Assembly: GCA_002448875.1 (NCBI GenBank)
Contig: DKAS01000129.1
Coordinates: forward strand, 286 to 13,818
Direction of reading: 5' to 3'
Source of the DNA: Proteobacteria bacterium UBA6920
Lineage (GTDB): Bacteria; Pseudomonadota; Gammaproteobacteria; SG8-11
Length of the DNA: 13,533 nt
In this document: positions 7,403 to 13,116 of the stretch, piece by piece
Layout of the letters: every line of letters begins with the position of its first letter
Position numbering within the stretch: the stretch's first letter is position 1
Position numbers and translations under genes: made by a program
Notes under the pieces: model-generated
The model's input: the letters and a program-made list of their open reading frames with translations, nothing else
Told to the model about the DNA's origin: nothing
The model's database searches: none

Positions 7403-9052
7403 ATGTTGAGAAAACTAGTTGGGTTGCTTGGGGCGTCACTGGCCCTGCTTGCACTGATTTCCTGCAAGCCTGGCAGTCCCGAGGAGAAAAACACCTATAA
7501 AGCACACGGTGCGGGCGCCGAATTAAGCGCCTCGGAATACAATAATATGCCGCCGTTGCAGCAGTACCAGGTGGCCAATCGCCTGCTGTCCGCTTTGTTC
7601 CGCGGCGTACCGGCGAAGGAATTCTTCGATCCCAATACTTTTACCTCCGGCAAGGAAGCGGATTTGCGTGTGGATCCCGACCATGTCGAGTACATCCAGC
7701 AGATCAAGGAAAAACTGGGCAGCCACCTGGAAAACCGCGACGTTATTTACACCAAGGTTGTCGGTGACACCACCGTGCAACCCACCATTCCCGGTCTCTA
7801 CCAGTTTTCCAGCGACGAACGCACGCCGATGGAACTGCCCCTGGCCTATATGTATGAGTTGCCGCTGAGCGACGAATACTTCGCCCGTTGGATCGCCTAC
7901 AATCTGATGAACACCATCCTGTTCTCTCCGGCGGAGGAAATCGATTCCGCCGGTCCCGAGGATGCCCGTGCGGTTTTCGACCGTCTGTCGGAAGGTATTC
8001 GCAACAAGGCCACCATCCGCAGCCTGATCTATCAGCATGAAATCAGTTTGCAGAACTGGCGCCGTTTCCGTTCGCCGGAAGATAATACCCGGGAAATGAT
8101 CGAAATCTATCTTGGCCTGTTCGACCGCGATGCCGACGTGCCGAAGGCGGCCAAGGCTTGCAAGAACTGGTCACTGACCGATGAAGACCAGGGTTACCTG
8201 CTGCTGCATCCGGAAGCGGCCAACAACACCGAACCGCAGCAGATCCTTGATCATTACTGGGTCACCACTTGCGAAGACGTAATGGACACCATTGCCAATC
8301 ATCCGCTGGTCATCCCGCGCATGGCCAATGTGATCGTCGACCACTTGTTCGACGCCAACTACGACCCACAAAAGAAGGCCAAATTCGTCAATTCCATCGT
8401 CGGCGCGCATCCGCAGACCTTCAGCGAATTGTATGCGCTCATCCTGTTCTCCAAGGAGTTCCTGACCAGCGTCGAGCGCCCGAAATTCATCGAGGAAAGC
8501 CTCTTCAACGTCGCCGGCCGGGTGTACTGGACGCCTACCTCCACCTTCTTCCGCGACCTGGCGGGCACCAGCGGCACCGGTGGCAACCTCAGTACCAATA
8601 TGCTGGTTATGAACCAGCCGGCCATGTCGCTCAAGCTGGGGCGCTGGGCGAGCGTGCCCCTGGATTCGCAGGGCTTCAGCTATTATCACCGGGCGTTGCG
8701 CGATGTGGTGATGTTGCGGCGCAAGACCACTTACGACAACCCCTATGACGGCAACTACATGGGCTGGGGCGCGGAATTGATCGGTGAATCCGTGGAAACG
8801 GTCAGTGGCGATGCCTTCATCAACTATTTGTTCATCTCCGTGATCGGCCGCCCGGCGACGGACGGCGAACTGGCGGAACTCAACAACATAATTACCACAG
8901 CGACCGCCAACGGCGGTACCGGCAGCAAGGTCTTCGATCCGGCGCCGACCAGCGGCAACGGCATCATACAGAAGCGCCGGGACACTGCCCTGGTGGTGCT
9001 GGACTACCTGTCCCGCCTGCCGGAACTTTATTTCTACGACGCTGTGAATTGA
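7403..9052 (+). CDS. Lipoprotein distantly related to DUF1800
   Basis: A 549-residue exported protein with a strong ribosome site (AGGGGG, 7392-7397, 5 bases before ATG). The N-terminus is a lipoprotein signal: MLRK, a hydrophobic run to residue 18, then lipobox LISC with lipid-bearing C21. Position +2 is Lys, so outer-membrane sorting is expected. The mature part is mostly helical in character. The segment EDNTREMIEIYLGLF (about 226-240) followed by a GYLLLHPE region, a helix with NHPLVIPRMANVIVDHLF, and later ELYALILFSKEFL resembles the DUF1800 family plan, in which NxxRE-hxE-hxxLG is the signature. The match is weak and based on pattern only. Function is unknown. The next gene, 18 bp downstream, is DUF1501, the usual partner of DUF1800, which supports the reading. 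No catalytic residues can be named. Confidence 0.75.
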   Translation: MLRKLVGLLGASLALLALISCKPGSPEEKNTYKAHGAGAELSASEYNNMPPLQQYQVANRLLSALFRGVPAKEFFDPNTFTSGKEADLRVDPDHVEYIQQIKEKLGSHLENRDVIYTKVVGDTTVQPTIPGLYQFSSDERTPMELPLAYMYELPLSDEYFARWIAYNLMNTILFSPAEEIDSAGPEDARAVFDRLSEGIRNKATIRSLIYQHEISLQNWRRFRSPEDNTREMIEIYLGLFDRDADVPKAAKACKNWSLTDEDQGYLLLHPEAANNTEPQQILDHYWVTTCEDVMDTIANHPLVIPRMANVIVDHLFDANYDPQKKAKFVNSIVGAHPQTFSELYALILFSKEFLTSVERPKFIEESLFNVAGRVYWTPTSTFFRDLAGTSGTGGNLSTNMLVMNQPAMSLKLGRWASVPLDSQGFSYYHRALRDVVMLRRKTTYDNPYDGNYMGWGAELIGESVETVSGDAFINYLFISVIGRPATDGELAELNNIITTATANGGTGSKVFDPAPTSGNGIIQKRRDTALVVLDYLSRLPELYFYDAVN

Positions 9053-9053
9053 T

Positions 9054-9061
9054 AGAAGGGG
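9054..9061 (+). promoter_or_regulatory. Ribosome site deciding the DUF1501 start
   Basis: AGAAGGGG ends 9 bases before ATG 9071. The frame also allows TTG at 9062, but that would touch the site directly with no spacer, so ATG 9071 is the start. Confidence 0.7.
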
Positions 9062-9070
9062 TTGCAGATC

Positions 9071-10597
9071 ATGAAAAGACGCGATTTTAACAAAGCACTG
9101 GCCATTCTGGGCTCCACCCTTACGGTGCCGCCCCTGCTGACGAAAAAAGGCCTGATTTCACCGGCGGGCGCCACGGTGTCCGCACGCGCCTACGCCGAAG
9201 CCCGTGCCGTCGTCGCCGGCGAGGTGGACTACGCGGTGCCGGCCAAGCTGCCCACGGTGATCAACGTATTCATGTACGGCGGGCCGTCGGAACTGGCGGG
9301 CAACCTGTCCAATATCGCCGACATCAACGCCAATTCGCAGAATAAATACCCGGCGGACATGTTGCGTGCGACCACCAACAACAACGGCCAGATCACCAAG
9401 AACAATTTCTGGGCGGCCGCCGGTGGCACTATCATGGAGACCATGATCGCCGCGCAGCAGATGACCCTTTACCGCACGGTCAATCGCATTGTTGACGACT
9501 CCAAGGCGCACCGCACCAGTATTTTCTCCACTCAGATCGGCGGTCTCAACGAGGAGATGCCCGGCATGGGCACCACGCTGGCCGCCATTCTGCGGGCCAA
9601 ACATCCGGATTACCAGGACGTCGACAACCCGCCGCTGCTGCCCTTCGTGTCGATGGAAGGGGAAACCGTGATGTACAATATCGGTGACATATCGCTGCCG
9701 TTGCCGTTGCGTCCGGTCAGTCTGGATAACAACTTCAACAATCCGTACAAGCGCATCCGCCAGACCGCGTTGAACACCACCAGCAATTGCGGCGCCAATC
9801 TGACGGATAATTGCGACCAGCTGCTGGACACCCTGGCGAAAAACACCTCGGCGACCTTCGCCGAAAAATACAGCAAGGTGGTCGACGCATTTAACAAGCG
9901 CTCTGAACTGGACCTGTTCGTCCGCCAGAACCTCGGTGAAGGCGGCGCCAGCATCACCGCCCGCGTGCCCAATAACGCAGAGTTCACCGGTTCCTTCGGC
10001 AACAACCTGAAGGCGGCGGTATTGCTGGCAATGTCCAATCCTGACACCGCCTTGATCACCCTGAGTACCGGCGGTCTGGGCGGCTGGGACAACCACGACA
10101 ACGCCATCACCGGCTATGCCGCCCGCATGCAGAATCTGATGAGCAATCTGCAGGCGGCGATGAACATGCTGGCGCAGCCGACTAACACCCTGACCGATGC
10201 CAATGGCAATGTAATCGTTAATTCCAGCCCGGCGCGCAATGACGTCATCATCAATTGCTGGGGCGAGTTCGGCCGCAACGTGAATCTCAACGCCTCCATG
10301 GGCTGGGACCACGGCAACAACATGAACCTCTACACCTTCGGTGGCAACGGTCTCGGCGGGCGCCAGCTGGGCAAGCTCGTCGGCAAAACCGAACGCATCG
10401 GCACCTCCGGCCAGAACCGGCAGTTTACCTCGCCCACCGGCGACAGCTACCAGTTCGAGCCCATGTGCATCGCCTCCAGCCTCTACAGCTACTTCGGCGT
10501 GCTCAACCCCGAGCGTATGAGCGCCAACGAGGATACGCGCGCTCCCGCCGGCTTTGGCGCCATCAATGAAGGCGCCGCCAGCGAGTTCGTACCGTAA
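9071..10597 (+). CDS. DUF1501 family protein with Tat-type signal
   Basis: A 508-residue protein starting at ATG 9071. The N-terminus MKRRDFNKALAILGSTL carries a twin-arginine motif (RRDFNK) and a modest hydrophobic run, so export in folded form by Tat is likely. DUF1501 features in order: VINVFMYGGPSEL near the N-terminus; LGGWDNHDN (about 337-344) in the place of the family G-[FW]-D-[TN]-H segment; and GEFGRNVNLNASMGWDHGNN (about 398-417), matching the family signature EFGR...N...G.DHG. The fold is considered related to alkaline phosphatase/sulfatase enzymes, so D340, H342, D413 and H414 may be metal ligands, which is inference. It forms a two-gene operon with the lipoprotein before it, and a strong terminator follows. 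Substrate and reaction are unknown. Confidence 0.88.
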   Translation: MKRRDFNKALAILGSTLTVPPLLTKKGLISPAGATVSARAYAEARAVVAGEVDYAVPAKLPTVINVFMYGGPSELAGNLSNIADINANSQNKYPADMLRATTNNNGQITKNNFWAAAGGTIMETMIAAQQMTLYRTVNRIVDDSKAHRTSIFSTQIGGLNEEMPGMGTTLAAILRAKHPDYQDVDNPPLLPFVSMEGETVMYNIGDISLPLPLRPVSLDNNFNNPYKRIRQTALNTTSNCGANLTDNCDQLLDTLAKNTSATFAEKYSKVVDAFNKRSELDLFVRQNLGEGGASITARVPNNAEFTGSFGNNLKAAVLLAMSNPDTALITLSTGGLGGWDNHDNAITGYAARMQNLMSNLQAAMNMLAQPTNTLTDANGNVIVNSSPARNDVIINCWGEFGRNVNLNASMGWDHGNNMNLYTFGGNGLGGRQLGKLVGKTERIGTSGQNRQFTSPTGDSYQFEPMCIASSLYSYFGVLNPERMSANEDTRAPAGFGAINEGAASEFVP

Positions 10598-10626
10598 ACT
10601 CGCCGGGTCCGAGGGGAAACCCAAAG

Positions 10627-10652
10627 CGCAGCCTCCGGGCTGCGTTTTTTTT
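10627..10652 (+). terminator. Intrinsic terminator after DUF1501
   Basis: The stem CGCAGCC pairs with GGCTGCG around loop TCCG, followed directly by eight T (10645-10652). It sits 30 bases after the stop codon. The three A before the stem (10623-10625) could extend pairing into the T-run, so it may work partly on the minus strand too. Confidence 0.92.
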
Positions 10653-11089
10653 GTCTCCGGACCGGGTCGGGACCGAGCGCCAGCCCCATCGCCTGTTGCC
10701 AGGCAACCCGATGACCGCACCAATCCCGATCGTTCCCACCAGCCGCATACATCGAAGCCTCAGGCCCGAGGCTTCCCCTGTCCTTGCTCAGACCTTCTAC
10801 CATCGCGCACAGCACCCCCACGGCGAACCCTTCAGCCCAGGCGCGGGTCAACGACCACAGGAACCTGGGGCGTCAGGCACACACAGGGAAAGAGGGCGGA
10901 GCACGGTGATGGAACCGCTGGATGAGTTGGCGGATGAACCGAAGGGAGACAGGCCTCTGAGATCGTTGGACGGTTTCTCCCGGGCCTTGGGTGAGAACAC
11001 GGGAACCGGTGTTTTCGCTGCCGTGGTCAACGGATTGCGGGGGTTTGCCTGGCTACTGGTTGAGGGGGGGGGCAGGCAACGCATGCCGG
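10653..11089. other. 437 bp gene-poor spacer between facing terminators
   Basis: The spacer lies between the terminator of the DUF1501 operon and that of the DUF3570 operon. It holds GTTGCC-A-GGCAAC (10695-10707), GAAGCCTC-AGGCCC-GAGGCTTC (10754-10775, perfect 8 bp stem), an imperfect TTCTC...GAGAA stem (10975-10997) and a run of nine G (11064-11072). Open frames cross it on both strands, but none resembles a family I know. The best-supported one is the doubtful ORF at 10909. Confidence 0.7.
10754..10775. repeat. Perfect inverted repeat in the convergent spacer
   Basis: GAAGCCTC and GAGGCTTC form an 8 bp stem around AGGCCC. There is no T-run on either side, so it is not an intrinsic terminator. 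Its form would fit a REP-type or other dispersed palindrome, but only one copy is in the window. Confidence 0.6.
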
Positions 11090-11139
11090 AAAAAAAGGGG
11101 AGCGAATGCTCCCCTGGGATGACGCTATTCGACAGCTGA
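10909..11139 (+). CDS. Doubtful small ORF, 76 residues, unknown
   Basis: ATG 10909 has a fair ribosome site (GGAG 10898-10901, 7 base spacer) and opens MEPLDELADEPKGDRPLRSL, followed by a mildly hydrophobic GVFAAVVNGLRGFAWLLVEG. I do not recognise it. Against it: no promoter can be seen after a strong terminator, it runs through a nine-G tract, and its last codons are made from the minus-strand terminator, ending 2 bp before the convergent DUF3570 stop codon. It could be a real small protein, a remnant of a displaced gene or chance in GC-rich DNA. Confidence 0.2.
   Translation: MEPLDELADEPKGDRPLRSLDGFSRALGENTGTGVFAAVVNGLRGFAWLLVEGGGRQRMPEKKGSECSPGMTLFDS
11090..11114 (-). terminator. Intrinsic terminator of the DUF4266-DUF3570 operon
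   Basis: Read on the minus strand this is GGGGAGC-ATTC-GCTCCCC followed by seven T (the A-run 11090-11096 on the plus strand). It lies 26 bases after the DUF3570 stop. The 7 bp stem and T-run are textbook. Confidence 0.92.
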
Positions 11140-11140
11140 A

Positions 11141-12415
11141 TCAGCGGCCGAACTTCATGCTGACAATGGCCTGCAGGATCTTGGCATTCAACTGGGTGTA
11201 GTCACCGTCGGTACCCTTCTGCGCCATCTGTTCGTATCTGATGCGGAAGTGGCCAAACTGGCTGAAATTAAAGCCGTACTTGAAGCCGATGGTGGTGGTG
11301 GCCAGTTGATCCAGACGGTAGTCTGCGCTCATATACTGGGGCAGATTCTGTTGCTGTTCCTCGGTGAGGCTGGGAGTGTAGAAATCCGCCGCGCTCTGGG
11401 TGTAATAGCGGCCGTGCAATTGCACGTACTGGCTCTTGCCGACATCGATGCGATAGCGCAGATCCAGGGTATGCGACGAGATCTTCCAGTCGTCCCAGTA
11501 GAAGCGGTAGAAGCCGTCGAATACCGAGCCGCCGGCCATCTGGTGCCTGAGTTCCCAGGTCAGGTTGTCGCCGGAGCGGGAATTAGGCCGCTTTTCATAA
11601 TAATAGCTCTTGGGCAAGCCGGAAATATCGTTCTTCACCGTCACCAGTTTGTACGGATCGGACAGGTAACCGTCCGCCCGCCGATTGGTATAAGCGAATT
11701 TCGTCAGCGTGGTGCGATTGAGTATCTGGGTCACTACCAGGCCTTTGTCCAGAATGAGCTTGTGCCCATCCTCGTAGGCCGGTGTGCTGATGCCGTTACC
11801 GCCGACGATCGCCCCTTCAGGCGGCGGCCCGTCCTGCAGATTGGGGCTGACGGTGTCCCAGCCCCAGGAAAGAGCGGCTTCGACGCGGGTCAATTTGTTG
11901 TTCAGGTCCACGCCGGCGCTGCCTGCCAGTCCCAGGGAGTCGTAGTCCGTTTCCACGGAATAGGAGCCTGTCAGATTGGTGGTAATCGTGCGGCTGAAGA
12001 CATTTTCCCAATCCACGACGAAACCGTTGCGGCGGTCGACGAAGCTGGTAAGGGAAGCCAGGTATTTACCCGCGGCTTCACCGACGTCCGACGCCACTTT
12101 GATGCCCGAGGCCGAAGACAGAGTGTCGGAACGGGGCACCGGGACCTTGGCCGCGCCGCTGGGGGTGGAGCCGGTCATACTGTCGGAAATGATGCTGAAA
12201 CTCAGGGCGGAATCATCCTTGTACTGCCATTTGGACTTCATGTCCCATTCCACGACGCGCACTCGGGAAGCTTCCTGATAATTCAGTACGCTGACATCGA
12301 AATCCCAGTCGCCTTCCGCTGCCGTCGCCAGGGCGTCCTGGGGCGTCTGCGACAACAGCGAACAGGTAGCTACCGCCAGCGCCTCCTTGATGGATAGGTT
12401 CTTTTTCAATTGCAT
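11141..12415 (-). CDS. DUF3570 family outer-membrane beta-barrel-like protein
   Basis: A 424-residue protein. ATG 12415 is preferred over the GTG at 12421, because the ribosome site (GGGGGG, 12421-12426) needs the 5 base spacer. The N-terminus MQLKKNLSIKEALAVATCSL is a plausible short export signal. The mature start WDFDVSVLNYQEASRVRVVEW, then SALSFSIISDSMTGSTPSGA, matches the DUF3570 family as I know it. The rest alternates polar and hydrophobic residues with many Tyr/Trp/Asp (for example YYYEKRPNSRSGDNLTWELR, HTLDLRYRIDVGKSQYVQLH), as in transmembrane beta strands. An outer-membrane barrel is therefore likely, although the extreme C-terminus (SMKFGR) lacks a terminal aromatic residue. It overlaps the DUF4266 gene by 10 bp. 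Function is unknown. Confidence 0.87.
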   Translation of the reverse strand: MQLKKNLSIKEALAVATCSLLSQTPQDALATAAEGDWDFDVSVLNYQEASRVRVVEWDMKSKWQYKDDSALSFSIISDSMTGSTPSGAAKVPVPRSDTLSSASGIKVASDVGEAAGKYLASLTSFVDRRNGFVVDWENVFSRTITTNLTGSYSVETDYDSLGLAGSAGVDLNNKLTRVEAALSWGWDTVSPNLQDGPPPEGAIVGGNGISTPAYEDGHKLILDKGLVVTQILNRTTLTKFAYTNRRADGYLSDPYKLVTVKNDISGLPKSYYYEKRPNSRSGDNLTWELRHQMAGGSVFDGFYRFYWDDWKISSHTLDLRYRIDVGKSQYVQLHGRYYTQSAADFYTPSLTEEQQQNLPQYMSADYRLDQLATTTIGFKYGFNFSQFGHFRIRYEQMAQKGTDGDYTQLNAKILQAIVSMKFGR

Positions 12416-12633
12416 CCGCACCCCCCGCCACCGATGCTGCGGCCCAGGGTGGACGACTCTTTACTGAAATAAATCTTGTCATCGATTCCGGTTTCCACGG
12501 GATCGCCGCCCAGTTGCATCTTGTCCTGGGCGAGAATATCTCTTTCCCAGGGTTGCGGCGGCTTATATATAGAGGCGCAACCTTGGCCTGCGAGGCAGGC
12601 AAGGCAGACTACAACCCACACACACCTTTTCAT
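12406..12633 (-). CDS. DUF4266 small exported protein with GGGGCGCN tail
   Basis: A 75-residue protein with a good ribosome site (AGGAG, plus-strand 12640-12644, 6 bases from ATG). MKRCVWVVVCLACLAGQGC is a lipoprotein-like signal. C19 is the expected lipidated residue from family alignment, but the lipobox is poor (AGQGC, with no Leu at -3), and C4, C10 and C13 are additional. The mature part carries the family core KPPQPWERDILAQDKM, then DDKIYFSKE, and ends in a Gly/Cys tail IGGGGCGCN. This fits DUF4266. It is a partner of DUF3570, with which it overlaps by 10 bp, and its Gly codons form the ribosome site of that gene. The periplasmic side of the envelope is expected. The tail could bind metal or be modified, which is inference. 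Confidence 0.87.
   Translation of the reverse strand: MKRCVWVVVCLACLAGQGCASIYKPPQPWERDILAQDKMQLGGDPVETGIDDKIYFSKESSTLGRSIGGGGCGCN
12419..12426 (-). promoter_or_regulatory. Ribosome site of DUF3570 inside the DUF4266 coding sequence
   Basis: The Gly codons of the DUF4266 tail give a run of six G (plus-strand C 12421-12426), placed 5 bases before ATG 12415. Translation of the two genes is probably coupled. This placement is why the upstream in-frame GTG (12419-12421), which overlaps the G-run, was not chosen. Confidence 0.6.
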
Positions 12634-12920
12634 CCGATTCTCCTGTTACAAAGCGGATTAATTATTATTCACCCTATAAAAACCACTGGAAGTAATAACG
12701 TCACGTGGCTCTTGTTCTTGATAGGACTAAGTTTATTTTCTATTCATCAGTGAGGATGGTGATTGCATCACAGAATGGATGTATCAGCCACAAGATCCCT
12801 CTAAAAACTACTATATAGTTATAATTATTTTTGTCTTGTGAGGGTGGGGCAGGAGTTGGCGCCAAATCCCACAGAAAATAATAACCACTATACGGCAAAC
12901 GGAATAATAGGCGGAGATAC

Positions 12921-12937
12921 TTAAGCTATCTTTAAGC
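12921..12937. promoter_or_regulatory. TTAAGC-N5-TTAAGC tandem site, copy 2 (candidate operator)
   Basis: TTAAGC at 12921-12926 and at 12932-12937 have the same 11 bp step as copy 1 at 7321-7337. Read one base earlier it is CTTAAG-N5-TTTAAG. It lies between the divergent DUF4266 and relA genes, about 180 bp from relA and about 290 bp from DUF4266, so the target gene is unclear. Confidence 0.4.
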
Positions 12938-12971
12938 TGCTGAAGGAAAAAGCTTTTAAGGCGTCACGCAA

Positions 12972-13032
12972 AGCCTCCCGGTTCCCGCCCCTTTCCCGTG
13001 GGCGGGACAGGGTGGGCAATGAGGCTGGGAAC
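12972..13032. other. GC-rich hairpin candidate upstream of relA
   Basis: TCCCGCCC (12983-12990) pairs with GGGCGGGA (13000-13007) around a 9-base loop. Outside it, AGCCTC (12972-12977) can pair with GAGGCT (13021-13026). As an alternative, GTTCCC (12981-12986) can pair with GGGAAC (13027-13032), which would exclude the inner stem. No T-run follows on either strand. If transcribed, it would be a structured leader or 3' element. Confidence 0.45.
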
Positions 13033-13069
13033 AAGACAGGATCAGTAACGTTAATTATTAAAAGAAGCG

Positions 13070-13084
13070 TATAGTAGGACGACC
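13070..13084 (+). promoter_or_regulatory. TATAGTAGGACGACC element (candidate -10 region of relA)
   Basis: It matches 14 of 15 bases of 7296-7310 (TATAGTAGCACGACC). TATAGT is one base from the sigma-70 -10 consensus and lies 42 bp before the relA start. No good -35 is seen at the right distance (13047-13052 reads AACGTT). The shared element might instead be a protein site. Confidence 0.3.
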
Positions 13085-13116
13085 GATAGCACGAGGACAC
13101 TGATCAATATTCGACC

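Larger units (their letters stand above)
12634..13116. other. 483 bp divergent intergenic region, AT-rich
   Basis: No gene is supported. The part from 12660 to 12960 is clearly more AT-rich than the rest of the window. It holds GTGAT-TGC-ATCAC (12759-12771), AACTA-CTATA-TAGTT (12806-12820), the palindrome TTGGCGCCAA (12856-12865), the TTAAGC pair (12921-12937), AAAAGCTTTT (12948-12957), a GC-rich hairpin region (12972-13032), TAACGTTA (13046-13053) and a TATAGTAG element (13070-13084). Promoters for the minus-strand DUF4266 operon and for relA must lie here. I cannot place either with confidence. Confidence 0.8.

Noticed and set aside
9062..9070. TTG start for DUF1501
   Set aside because: It would directly abut the ribosome site. 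ATG 9071 has a 9-base spacer and gives a clean twin-arginine signal start.
9158..10723. Long minus-strand open frame (521 residues) opposite DUF1501
   Set aside because: It is antisense to a gene with clear family motifs, and its composition (Gly, Val, His, Arg-rich) is that of a GC-rich shadow frame. It also crosses the strong terminator.
10489..10851. Minus-strand frame of 120 residues in the convergent spacer
   Set aside because: It reads through the DUF1501 terminator and into the antisense of DUF1501, has only a TTG start without a ribosome site, and matches no family I know.
11249..12397. Plus-strand open frame of 382 residues opposite DUF3570
   Set aside because: It is an antisense shadow. 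The minus-strand gene has a family match, ribosome site, operon partner and terminator.
12759..12771. GTGAT-TGC-ATCAC as a CRP or FNR site
   Set aside because: The half-site spacing is 3 bases. CRP (TGTGA-N6-TCACA) and FNR (TTGAT-N4-ATCAA) need different spacing, so it is kept only as an unassigned inverted repeat.
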